Assembly (NCBI GenBank): GCA_039583875.1
Contig: CM077165.1
Coordinates: forward strand, 72,590,757 to 72,654,756
Source: Platanthera guangdongensis
Lineage: Eukaryota; Streptophyta; Magnoliopsida; Asparagales; Orchidaceae
Direction: 5' to 3'
DNA: 64,000 nucleotides
Part shown: piece by piece, positions 29,816-41,078 of the stretch
Layout of the letters: each line of letters starts with the position of its first letter
How positions within the stretch are numbered: position 1 is the first letter of the stretch
The notes under the pieces: generated by a model
What the model saw: the letters and a program-made list of their open reading frames with translations, nothing else
Told to the model about the DNA's origin: nothing
Database searches by the model: none
Translations under genes and position numbers: made by a program

Positions 29816-30898
29816 GTCCTACTCATTTGAGTAGGACCAGCTTTCTTTCTCCCGCCCACGCATTTGCGCCGGGACTCGCACTTTACAGCTTTCTTCAGTC
29901 CTACTCGTTTGGGTAGGACTTGCAATTTACTGCTTTATTTTACTGCTTTCATTTTATCGCTTTCATTTACTGCTTTCTTTATCGCTTTATTTACTGCTTT
30001 TCACCGCAAGCCGTCCCCATTCCGATGAGTGGCTAATCGTTCTTAACCCTCGGCATCGAAGAGCATTGGGACAGATAAAATAGCTTAAAATAATTAAAGG
30101 TCTAATCTTTTTAATTAAAAGTACTTAAGGTTTGCCCGGGGTTAACGACGCGTAGGACCACATATCGATGTGTGGGCCCTATTTCCGTTTTCCATACGCT
30201 CGCCGAGAGGCCGTGCGTATGGACAGATCACCCCTTGGCAAAGCGAGTTTCGCACTAACCCTCGAGAGAGGAGGCGCGCCAACTCTACCGGATTGGATTC
30301 CCCACCCAATAGCGGGGTTCTTAGCGTAATGCGGGCATTAAGAGGAATCCTTCGTCGGACGAGAGCCCGGTCGAATAGTCTTAGCGTTCAGGTGAGCGAT
30401 AGCCCTATAGCTAGGTGAGCTCATTTTAGTGGAACCTCTACGGCCAAGTCTCCGCCTTAATTAATTAGAAATTTAGGAGCTCTTTTTATTTAAAGTCTAT
30501 TTTAGTTCAATTGTTTTTTCGGTGCCATCGAGCTAAGCTCTTCATCGGCACCACCTTCTTACTTTCATTTTCTTTCTGTCATTTTCTGCTTTTTCTTATA
30601 TATAAAATACCCGACAAGTATTATCGGTAAAATAATAGTCCCCTCCAGGAAAGAGTAGAAATAATCGAACCAACCCCGAGAACAATATGACCTCGGTATT
30701 CCCCCGAATATCGAGTACTACTTGCGATAGGTGCACTTGCCTCCTTTCGTTAAAACTCGATCTAACCTGTTTTATATCCAAATAAATAAATATGCGCGCC
30801 CCGTTTTCTAAATAAAATCACTTCGCTTTTTTCTCAAATCAAACCGCCGGGTCGCCGCGTGACCGTAAATAATTTTGGAGATTTAACCATCAAGTTTT

Positions 30899-30915
30899 TG
30901 GCGCCATTGCCGGGG
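30899..30915 (+). other. Element E primer-binding site (Asp tRNA)
   Basis: TGGCGCCATTGCCGGGG, six bases after the LTR end. It is complementary to the plant Asp-tRNA 3' end (TGGCGCCGTTGCCGGGG, from memory) with one mismatch. Asp-tRNA priming is known from plant Athila and Tat elements. Confidence 0.85.
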
Positions 30916-33390
30916 AAACCGTCGTTTCGTTATTTTGAACCCTGGAACTCTATTAATTTTACCTATATCTATATATATCAAAAATTAAAAATGGCCAACA
31001 ACAATATAAAAATAATAATAATAAAAAAAAACTATACAAAAAAAATTACAAAATTATATAAAAAAAATTTTTAAAGAAAAACTTATAAAACTAAAAAATT
31101 TTTTTGCAAAACCTTAAAACTTAAAATTTGAAAAAAAAAACTATAAAAATTCAAAAAAAACTAAACTAAAAAAAAAACCTAAACTAAAAATCCAAAAAAT
31201 GAAAAAAAAAACTTAACAAAAATATTTTTATTGTCATTATTGTTTTTGAAAAAAACAAAAAACAAAAAAACACTATAAAACAAACACAACTAAAAAAAAA
31301 ATTCGAAAAAATGAAAAACTTAACGAAACAACAAAAAAACTTATATTTTCATTATTTTTATAAAAAAAAACTAAAAACTAAACAACCTACCTAAAAAAAA
31401 TCAACTAAAAAAATAAAATAGCTACTTAAAAACACCAAAAATAATATATATTAATAAATCTATATATTTTTATTTAACTTCTTTTATTTTAATTTGTTTT
31501 ATTTTGTTTCATTTTACTTCGGCACGCTTCCATTATTGTGCGCGCTAGGGGATCACATATTTATCACGCAGTGGTCGCTAAGGCCTTAGCTACCTTCGAC
31601 TCCACCACGCACTTGCCCCCCTACCGCCTGCAACCCTTTAGCCGAATTTTTCGTTTTTTGTTTTTTCTATTATTGTTTTGCTATTCTTTCCTCTTCTAAT
31701 AATAATGCAGGGTTTCGACCTGGGCCTCCCGGACTCGTCTAAGGGAAGCTCCTACCCTCCCTTTTTCTTTTTGTACTTATTATATTTTGTATCTTATCTG
31801 TTCCGCATACTTAGATTGCAACATTGGGGAAAATGTTGGGTTTAAGTATGGGGGTGTTTTCCTATACTGCTTTTTTATTTTGTACTCATCAAAAATACAA
31901 AAAAAATTGCAAAACATAAAACATAAAAAATTTTTCCTTGTTTTTATTATCATAAAACTTCAAAAAAATTCTCTTCCCCCCATCTTCTTATTTGTAAAAG
32001 CTTGCATTCTGCCTGCCCGCGACGTTCGACTCATCGAACCAACCATTCAAATAAGAGTCTGTTCGCGGGGGCTGCATTCGAGTTTTTACTTTGTACTTTA
32101 TTTGTAAAAATCTCTCTTTTCCCCCTATCTTCTTTAAATCACACTTCTTTCTCTTCTCATTCTTGTAAATTACTTATCATAAAACACTAAAACATCAACA
32201 AAAAAATTAGAAAAACCAAAAATCCTAAAAAAAGAAAATAACTCTAAAAATCTTAAAAAGATAATAATTAAAACACAAAAAAAAATGATAAAAACTCTAA
32301 AAATTCCAAAAAAATGTTTTGTTAAATTATGTAACAAAATAATTCGAATATACCATATCTTAACCCTTTTTGCTTACCAAAAATCTAGTTTCGAGTTAAT
32401 TTATATGCGAATTTTAGTTATTCTTTGCTTACTATTCGTTTATTAATTAAAGTTCGATAAATTTAAGTATCTGGGGTTAAGATTTAAAAAAAATTTTATG
32501 TCTTTTCCTTATAATAGAGAACTTGTTTTTCACCACCACTTCTAATTTTATAAATAGATGCTCGTTTTTTATGTTAGAAAATAACATCCATGAATTTCAA
32601 TTATTTCTACTCTTTGCTTTTAGAAACATTGGAACGTTCCTTTTAAAAAGGTTGCTCTTAAAACTTTTTTATTAAAATCTAGTTTTCTTTTTGAAAAAAC
32701 TAAACCCACTTCCTTTTTTTCATGTCTTACTTGACATGTTTTCCCCTATCCCTTAAAAGATCTTATGTCAATGGGAATAAGATTTCATTCCGTAAACATA
32801 GGCACCCAATATTTAAAAAGATTATATGTTATGGAGTAAGAGGATAAAATTCATTACTCCTACACATATACATTGGGTTATTTATTACTTATGAAGAAAA
32901 AAAATTTATGTGTTAGGAAAATAAGATTTCATTTTCCTAACTATCAAAAAAGAAAAAAATTGGAGGTTCGAGAAAAAATTGTCTCGCCTCAATATTCAAG
33001 CCTTCTTCATAAACCACCAAACCACTTATCTCATTTCAATGATTCTAGACTTAATTTAAAATTTTTTTGAGAGCATAATTTTTAAATTGCATTATTTCCT
33101 TTAACTTCTTTTAAGCTAAGGTTTTTTGTATAAATCCAATCCATCTTTGTTAAACTAACAAAAATGAATTTTTGCTTTTTATTTTATTTTATCTAGGAGT
33201 CTTTTTTGAAACTCTTCCTCTATTTATAACATTTCATAAATTAGGATTTAATTTTTTAACCCCGGATATTTATTTTGATCTTACTTTTAATTAATTCAAG
33301 CGGTAGCTAAACTTATGATTTCTTTTATTCCTTATAAGTTCACCTCCAACTTTTGCTCTGGAATAGCAAAAGCTTAAGTATGGGGGTATT
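30916..33390 (+). mobile_element. Element E internal region, no coding capacity
   Basis: A-rich low-complexity DNA (30960-31440), then a GC-richer island (31515-31650) with a frame of about 45 codons, then T/A-rich sequence to the 3' LTR. Within it is a purine tract at 31841-31856 and a small dyad CCCGCGA/TCGCGGG (about 32016-32065). No protease, RT, integrase or Gag motif is seen in any frame. It ends with the purine tract AAGTATGGGGGTATT (33376-33390). Confidence 0.85.
31841..31856 (+). other. Second, internal purine tract in E
   Basis: TTTAAGTATGGGGGTG is almost the same as the terminal tract CTTAAGTATGGGGGTA next to the 3' LTR (33373-33388). It is preceded by a small dyad, AACATT (31820-31825) and AATGTT (31832-31837). 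It could be a relic of the pol end of the parent element, or a functional central tract. Confidence 0.6.
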
Positions 33391-36301
33391 TGATGAATTG
33401 TAAATATACCTATTTTTCTGTACATTAATTTAGTCATTTTCATTTCTTTTCATCTTTTTTATATATTTTTGGTTAATAAATTGCTCCTTATTTGTAAATA
33501 ATTTTGCTGACTTGCTTTATTTTTATTTTTCAGAAAAAATTAAAATCTGCCAAAAATTGACATGTCACGCCCGTGACCAGGGCGTGACACGTCAAATTCC
33601 AGTCAATCAGCAAATTTTGAAGAGCAAAGCTTGACACGCCCCCTGTCACGCCCGTGCCACCTGACACGGGGCGTGACCAAAGCCTGTGTCCACCCGCTCA
33701 ACGTTTTCATCTCAACGATCGTCGACACCAGCCGACACGCCTAGCGTCACGCCCGTGACCTTGGGCGTGACACCTCTTTCCGCTCGACGATTTTCAACTC
33801 GACACTTTCCGCTCGACATTCGTCGAGTGTCGACACCTGCCGACACGCCCAGAGTCACGCCCGTGACCTGGGGCATGACCTTTCCAGCTAGCCCGACAAG
33901 ACCTGCCCGAAGACTTTCGGCGCAACCCGCGCCCAGATCAACCTGCTTAACACGCCCAGCGTCACGCCCGTGACCTGGGGCGTGACCACTGCGAGATCGA
34001 CACGTGTCCAGCCCGAAGTCCACTTTCCCGTCAAATCGCCAGCCGCCTTCGCAAATAGTACTGTCATGCCCCCTGTCACGCCCGTGACCAAGGGCGTGAC
34101 CCATGTAAATTGTTTCTATAAATTCAGAGCTTCTGCTTAGGATTTCTGTTCCTTTTTTGAACCACTTTGCTTAGGGTAGGTGCTGCCGAATTGCCTTCTC
34201 ATGCTATGTAAGGGATTTTCGTCCCCCTCTCTTAGTGTTTGTTTTTAGCTTTCTTGTAATCACTTTTTCATTAATAAAATGTGTTAGTTTTTTCTCTCTT
34301 TGCATAGCTTGGAATCCATTCATGCGCCCTACTCGAAGTGATTTTTAATGTTTGTTCTTATTTTGTTTTTCTTTTATGTCTTCTAAATCTTTTTAGCTTT
34401 TAACTTTTGTCTAATTTCTAGCCGTTATAATCGCAATTTTATTTTCATGCAAATAATTGTTTAGGTTTACTTTATTATTTTTACTTTGTTTTCATTTCTA
34501 TAAGTTTATAAAACAATGTTTTAAAAGGTGATTTTTAATTTTCTTTTAACTTAGGCTCTTTAGGATTGTAAAACTTTTCATTCTCTTTTAGTCTTATTTC
34601 CACTTTTTAGGCGTTTCTATAAAATTATAAGAATGAAAACATAATCGTTTTAATTTTTCAAGCTTTTTTCATTTTTGTTTTTATTTCAAAAAAATTTTTC
34701 CTTATTTACTTTTTTCGTTCTCTTTTTATGCATTTCTACCGCATTCTAGCGGTAGAAATGTTTTCGTTTTAATTTTTCGTGCACTTTGATTTTTCGTTTA
34801 AACTTTTGCCCCTTTTATTTTTATTTCAGCTTTTTATGCATTTCTCCCGCATTCTAGCGGTAGAAATGCAGTTGTTTTCATTTTTAGACAACTTAGTTTT
34901 TTTTTACTTTTTTCTGTACTTGTGCGCATTTATTTCCGCCTACTCATTAAGAGTTAAATGACGGTCGCTTATTTTACTTTCTGTAGAGTGCGTGAGTTTG
35001 TAATTTTCTTTCTTTCCGCCTACTCACTTGAGTTAAATGGCTGGATTTTATTTCGGTAGAGTGTGTGTGTTTTCATTTATGTCGAGAGTGTGTGTGTTTT
35101 CATTTATGTCGAGAGTGTGTGTGTTTTCATTTATGTCGAGAGTGTGTGTGTGTGTTTTAAATTCAGTAGAGTGCGTGTGTTTTACTTTATGTCGAGAGAG
35201 TGTGTGTGTGTGTTGCATTTATTTAGTCCTACTCGTTTGAGTAGGACCAGCTTTCTTTCTCCCGCCCACGCATTTGCGCCGGGACTCGCACTTTACAGCT
35301 TTCTTCAGTCCTACTCGTTTGGGCAGGACTTGCAATTTACTGCTTTATTTTACTGCTTTCATTTTATCGCTTTCATTTACTGCTTTCTTTATGGCTTTAT
35401 TTACTGCTTTTCACCGCAAGTCGTCCCCATTCCGATGAGTGGCTAATCGTTCTTAGCCCTCGGCATCGAAGAGCATTGGGACAGATAAAATAGCTTAAAA
35501 TAATTAAAGGTCTAATCTTTCTAATTAAAGTACTTAAGGTTTGCCCGGGGTTAACGACGCGTAGGACCACATATCGATGTGTGGGCCCTATTTCCGTTTT
35601 CCATACGCTCGCCGAGAGGCCGTGCGTATGGACAGATCACCCCTTGGCAAAGAGAGTTCCGTACTAACCCTCGAGAGAGGAGGCGCGCCAACTCTACCGG
35701 ATTGGGTTCCCCACCCAATAGCGGGGTTCTTAGCGTAATGCGGGAGTTAAGAGGAATCCTTCGTCGGACGAGAGCCCGGTCGAATAGTCTTAGCGTTCAG
35801 GTGAGCGATAGCCCTATAGCTAGGTGAGCTCATTTTAGTGGAACCTCCACGGCCAAGTCTCCGCCTTAATTAATTAGAAATTTAGGAGCTCTTTTTATTT
35901 AAAGTCTATTTTAGTCCAATTGTTTTTTCGGTGCCATCGAGCTAAGATCTTCATCGGCACCACCTTCTTGCTTTCATTTTCTTTCTGTCATTTTCTGCTT
36001 TTTCTTATATATAAAATACCCGACAAGTATTATCGGTAAAATAATAGTCCCCTCCAGGGAAGAGTAGAAATAATCGAACCAACCCCGAGAACAATACGAC
36101 CTCGGTATTCCCCCGAATATCGAGTACTACTTGCGATAGGTGCACTTGCCTCCTTTCGTTAAAACTCGATCTAACCCGTTTTATATCCAAATAAATAAAT
36201 ACGCGCGCCCCGTTTTCTAAATAAAATCACTTCGCTTTTTTCTCAAATAAAACCGCCGGGTCGCCGCGTGACCGTAAATAATTTTGGAGATTTAACCATC
36301 A
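33391..36301 (+). mobile_element. Element E 3' LTR
   Basis: 2,911-bp copy of 27979-30892, from TGATGAATTG to AACCATCA. The order of parts is identical: array 33560-34105, TATAAAT 34117-34123, hairpins about 34729-34870, minisatellite about 35056-35215. Followed by AGAAG (36302-36306). Confidence 0.92.
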
Positions 36302-38843
36302 AGAAGCATTAACATGGTGTGGACTGGATTCCAAGATGAAAATAGGATCTGTTTTCAATAGGAAGGGGATGAACAACCAAGGCAAATTCTTATCTGAAAT
36401 AGTTGGAAAAGTGATCCTGTGCAAGTCTGGAGGATATGACAGGATTTCAGCATATATGTTCAGTCTAATGACAAGGTTAATCTTCCAACTAAATACTAAT
36501 TGGTCTGCAGTATTGTTTGATAAGATAAAGGAGAGCCTGAAGAAACCCAATTTGGGTAGGATTCTAAGTCTTTACTTGGCTGGTAGTATACCAGAAGTAA
36601 TGAGACAAGCTGCAGGATCAAAGATCAATCACATGAGGAAGATGAACATGAGAATCTTCTCTAGATGGGATAGGATCTTAACCAAGGAATTGCCAACTCC
36701 TGAGAAAGTAACACCCCTAAAGAAGAAGAAGAAGATAGCCCCAGTGGCTCAAGAATTCTCTAGTAGCTCTGAAGAGCAAGTTGTCTTTACTCCAGATGAT
36801 GAACAAGATACTGGAAATGCTGGAAAGTCTCCAACTAGACAAGATGATGCAGAGAGACAGGGGGAGCTACCACAGGCTAGCCCACTTCCCCAGGATTCCA
36901 TCCAGGGGGAGCCTCTACTGGTTGAAGAGCCAACTCCCTTAGAAAGTGAAAGAGCCACTCAAAACATTCTTGAGGTAATCACTGAAATTAATCAATTAGA
37001 TTTCCTTATTGAGAGTGAAGTTATAATTGACAAATTATCTGATGTTAATCAGCAACCTCAGATTCATAGTCAACCCCCAGATGTTGTCATGGAGGACACA
37101 TCTGTTGCAGATCAAGTAGTATCTGATCAAGTTGTTGATGAGACAAGAGAATCTCCACCCCATCCTCAACAAGAATTTACCCTAGAAGAACTATTCCCAG
37201 ATCTTCTACAAACAGACTTTGAGAAAGAAAGTGGTGCTGCTGAGGGGGAGAATGCTCATGTTGAGGGGGAGCAAGTAGTTATTGTTGAGGAAACTGTAAG
37301 GAAGGAACCTGAAGTGCAGAAGGAGTTACCTCCAAGCCCTAAGGACATGGTTGATATTGCAAGCACATCTGCTTCTGAAGATGAGGAGGCTGTCAGAGCT
37401 AAAAAGAGAAAGTTTCAAGTCTTCAAGTGGAGATGCCAAAATTATAAGAAAGCTCTGCAAACTATATCACCACAGCCTACACCACAGCCAGCACCATCTG
37501 CAGATTACAGTTCTCTGATGATTGCAATGCAGATAAATCTTGATGAGCAAAGACAGGCTTTGCAATCTTATATGGATGAAGGACAAAAATCTCTACAGTT
37601 TGATCTGGCCTAAGATATTAAGTCCATCAGATTTGAGATGAATCTGAATAAGAAAGAGATGACTGAATGCTTCCACAAGGGAGGGAATGCAGTGGTCTAC
37701 TTGGCTACACATCAAGAGAAGATCAAAGCTTAAGTAGATGAACTTGTAGTGAAGCAAGGCTATGTTCTGGAGAATCAAATAAGAATGAATGATAATTTGA
37801 CAGCTTCCCACAATGTTATTGTAACTGAACTAAAGAATATAGCAACTTCCCAGAATGCAGCCCTGACTACTGCCAAAGAGGAATTTGACAAAGCATTGCA
37901 AGAAAGCCTAACTGCTGTTACTACTGCACTTCAAGATTCCCAGAAGCTCATCACTGAAAAGCTCCAAAGGTTGAAACCTTTCTACAAGGATGGAGTAAAT
38001 TATCTTAATGCCCAAATAAGATTCCAGAAAGATGATCTAAGAGATCACATTGAAAGAGAAGTCATAAAGGGGGAGAGGGTGTTAGTCAAAGCAGGCTCTG
38101 ATCATGCAAAATGGTTTTCCAATTCCATCAGAGCCACCCTTGGATATCCTCCATTATGTGATGATGATAATGTTGCAGAGTCTGGGATTAATCCTGCATA
38201 TCTTGGAGGGGAACAAGCTGAAGTGGCTCAAGTAATTTACCCTCCACCAGACTTTGATATGATACAAGCAGATATACAGTCAATGTATAGCCCACCTGAG
38301 GGAAAGCAAAATGTCATCATAGAAAAAGTGGTTCAGCCAGTGCCTGAGGCTATACAAGAAGCTATACTGAAGGAACAAGCAGCCCAATTGTCTAAGAAGA
38401 GGTTCAGAGAGCAAGCTGAACAAAGGCCTGATTTTGAACAGTGGAGCCCCACTTCAAGGAATATCATTCTGACTGCATGGAAGGCTGCCAAAGACAATAT
38501 TGTGGACAGAGGCAAATGGTATTCTGATGTGGAGTGGAGGAAGCATGAGAACAGGCAAGAAGCCATTGTGCAGTATAGAAGAAAGGCAAAGATGGGAAAG
38601 CTACCTCCTACTGCCCAGGAGCCTAGCAAGTACTTTCCCAAGCCTTATCATTATTTTGAAAGGCAAAAGATCAAGGCAGAGGAATTGAAAAAGAAGGATC
38701 TGAAAGGCAAGAAGCCTGCTGCTGCTGAAGATGCTGAAGCCCCAGTCCAAGCAAAGATACAATCTGGAAAGGGCATAGTGATCAAGGAGACTGAGAAGCA
38801 ATCGGATAGAATTTATCTTTTGTTTACAGTTGTAATCATTTAG
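36302..38843 (+). pseudogene. Element B third ORF, main part
   Basis: Continues the frame that starts at 27654: after the AGAAG duplication, coding resumes in phase. Total about 953 codons, broken by TAA at 37611 and TAA at 37731. Parts in order: the end of a folded N-terminal domain (NQGKFLSEIVGKVILCKSGG, then FSLMTRLIFQLNTNWSAVLF, to about 36660); an acidic, Pro/Glu-rich and probably disordered middle (36700-37400); a helical, coiled-coil-like region (about 37500-38060); and a basic Lys/Glu-rich tail (38380-38800). I see no signal peptide, no membrane segment in the body and no enzyme motif, so it is unlike an envelope protein despite its env-like position. Role unknown. Confidence 0.75.
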
Positions 38844-39080
38844 TTTTAAAACTTTCTGTAAACTTTTGGATAATGATATTGTTGAAGTTCTGAGAACTAT
38901 GTAATGTGTGATAAATCTATTACATTAAATGTTCTGAGATATTTGTTATACATGTTTTGATTATTACATGTTTATGAATTAACCCTGTTAAATAATCCTG
39001 TTTTACATCATACTGTAATTTTGTTATGTATGGTGTATATCATTGACTAAGGGTTATGAATTCTCCAAATAGGGGGAGAT
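38844..39080 (+). other. Element B 3' UTR and polypurine tract
   Basis: AT-rich spacer of about 220 bp after the third ORF. It ends with AAATAGGGGGAGAT (39067-39080), the same plus-strand primer as in A, directly before TGTTGGG at 39081. Confidence 0.85.
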
Positions 39081-41073
39081 TGTTGGGTACATTGGTATTA
39101 AATGTACCTGATTTGAAGAAGCCTCGCCCTACTTAATGATATACATCAAAATGTATTTGATGTATTTTGAGTTACCTTGTGCAGGTTAAGTATTTACAAG
39201 GAAAACTGAAAAGTTTCTAAGTCCATGTGTCGACACCCAGGAGCAACGTGTCGACACTTAAGAAGACTTGTGTCGACATCCAGACAAGCAGTGTCGACAC
39301 TTGGAGTCATTGTGTCGACACCAGGGATGCAGAGTCGACACCAGAAGGAAAGTGTCGACACATACAGGTTGTGTCGACACTCAATGAAGAAATGTCCAGT
39401 GAAGCAGTGTCGACACTTAAAAGCAGTGTCGACACCCAGAGGAACTGTGTCTACATCAGAAAGTGTCGACACATGGAGGCTGTGTCGACACTCAACAAGT
39501 TCAACAAATTCTAAGTACAAGTGTCGACACAAAGGAGATGTGTCGACACTCAGCCAAAGTCTCAACAGAAGAAGAAAGTGTCGACACAAATTATCAATGT
39601 TGACACACAGCCAAAGTCTCAACAGAAGAAGAATGTGTCGACATAATGAAGAATGTGTCGACACACAGCATAAGTCTCAACACATGAAGAAAGTATCGAT
39701 ACAAGGAGCTATGTTGACACTCAGCAATTTCTATGAAGACTAAGTACAAGTGTCGACACCAAGCAGATGTGTCGACACTCAGCAAAAGTATCAACACTGA
39801 AGGTATGTGTTGACACTAAGAAGATGTGTCGACACTTAACAAGTTCAACACAAGAAGATGTATTGACACAAAGTAGTTGTGTCGACACTTACAAGAAATC
39901 AACAGAGTACTGAAGAACAAGGAGTTGTGTCGACACACATTATCAGTGTCGACACATGATGAAGAAGCTGTGTCGAGAAGTAATTTCTATAACACAAGGA
40001 GTTATGTCGACACCTTGAAGGCTAGTGTCGACACTTAGTCTACTTGTGTCGACACTTAATCTACAAGTGTCGACACTTAAAGACAGACTGTCTCGACACT
40101 TTCAGACAGTTACAGATATTTCACGAAGTGACTGGATGACATGACATCTGCCATTCCAGCCGGTCTACTACAACTATCAGAGTTGTCAGAAAGTCGTTAG
40201 AAACCGGATCAGCCGGTCACCATGAAGAAGACCTATATATAGGCCTATTCTGTCAACAGAAGAAGACGATTCACACAAGATCTAGCAATTCATTGAAGAA
40301 TCAATTCAAGTGAAGATCTAATAAGTTGGAGAGAGAGAGCTCCTTCCAAGAAGACAGTCGTTGGAACCAGGTTGTGAAGAAGGTTTCAGATCAAGGTCTG
40401 ATTCTTAAGTTGCAGTGATTGAAGATCAGCTGCAGAGACTATCAATCCTATTGTGTTCTACATTCAAGAAGCTTTGAAGAAAGCCAAGTGAGGTTGATCT
40501 CAGCAGAGTTCTTCCAAGAACTTATCAAGAAACCTGTCAACTCTTCTCTCTTATTCTGAGTTGAGGTTTTACACTTTGTATTCTTAATTTCTTATAGGAT
40601 CCTTAGGGATCTGAGTTGTAAGCCTGTAATTATAAAGGCTGAGTGGTAGGGCCTGTGTGCCTGAGTGTAGGAGATCTATTTCTCTGAGTGTAGGCCTGTT
40701 GTGGCTGAGTGTAGGCCTTGTTGAAGGGTGAGTGTAGGTCTTTGTGAAGACTGAGTTGTAGGGCCTTGGGCCTGAGCTGTAGGAACCATTTGGGGTTCTG
40801 AGTGTAAGATCTGTGGATCTGAGATATAGTGGAGGAGTTTGGCTGAATCTAGTACACTACTAGATAGGCGAAGGGGGAAAGTGGATGTACCCAAACCTTG
40901 GGGAACCACTATAAATCTGTGTGTTCACTGTGTGAATGCTTTATTCTGTGAAGCTGTGTATGCTGTGGATAGTTCTGTGAAATCTATGATATAATCTGCC
41001 TAAAAGTTTAAAGAAGATTAAGTCACCTATTCACCCCTCCCCCCTCTAGGTGATTACGGTACAATTTCTTTCA
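39081..41073 (+). mobile_element. Element B 3' LTR
   Basis: TGTTGGGTACATTGG to AATTTCTTTCA, closely similar to 19858-21836. Array at 39225-40105, TATA box 40234-40241, GCTGAGTGTAGG repeats about 40640-40740, hairpin block 40881-40909 and terminal hairpin 41024-41052. Several palindromes differ from the 5' LTR by single C-to-T or G-to-A changes. Followed by ATCTC (41074-41078). Confidence 0.93.
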
Positions 41074-41078
41074 ATCTC

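Larger units (their letters stand above)
27979..30892 (+). mobile_element. Element E 5' LTR
   Basis: TGATGAATTGTAAATATACC to TTTAACCATCA. U3 holds the GTCACGCCCGTGAC array (28148-28690), then TATAAAT (28705-28711). The very long R/U5 part has an AATAAAA signal-like stretch (28861), perfect hairpins at 29319-29458, a 27-bp minisatellite, and more dyads: GTCCTACTC/GAGTAGGAC (29816-29837), CCATACGC/GCGTATGG (30191-30221) and GGTGCC/GGCACC (30521-30552). No supported coding frame; open frames here are by-products of repeats. Confidence 0.92.
27979..36301 (+). mobile_element. Element E: non-coding Athila-type LARD
   Basis: 8,323 bp with two long LTRs (2,914 and 2,911 bp) and a perfect AGAAG duplication (27974-27978 and 36302-36306). 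The 2,498-bp internal region has a primer site matching Asp tRNA and a purine tract but no retroviral domain. This is the structure of a large retrotransposon derivative that depends on enzymes from another element. The LTR start matches the Athila-like LTR ending at 3424, so an Athila-like partner is plausible. The two LTRs differ by only scattered substitutions, making this one of the younger insertions here. Confidence 0.92.
19858..41073 (+). mobile_element. Element B: very long copia element with a third ORF
   Basis: Two LTRs (19858-21836 and 39081-41073, 1,979 and 1,993 bp) and a perfect ATCTC duplication (19853-19857 and 41074-41078). Its span of 21.2 kb includes the 8.3-kb element E. 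Its own length is about 12.9 kb, long for Ty1/copia. Order: LTR, primer site, gag, PR-INT-RT-RH, palindrome-array spacer with TATA box, third ORF, purine tract, LTR. Gag and pol have several stops and frameshifts, so it is dead. It sits inside C's 5' LTR. Confidence 0.93.

Noticed and set aside
30170..30418. 82-codon frame repeated in both LTRs of E (also 35579-35827)
   Set aside because: It is part of a conserved, dyad-rich LTR block. It has no recognisable domain and is more simply explained as structured leader RNA.
35037..35446. Frames rich in Val-Cys-Phe in E's 3' LTR
   Set aside because: They are translation of the 27-bp GT-rich minisatellite.
36336..38843. A host gene encoding a nuclear coiled-coil protein
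   Set aside because: The frame joins in phase with the segment before element E and lies between B's pol and B's purine tract, so it belongs to the element.
36302..38843. Envelope-like protein, given its position after pol
   Set aside because: I see no signal peptide, no furin-like site and no membrane anchor in the body; hydrophobic residues occur only at the very last codons.
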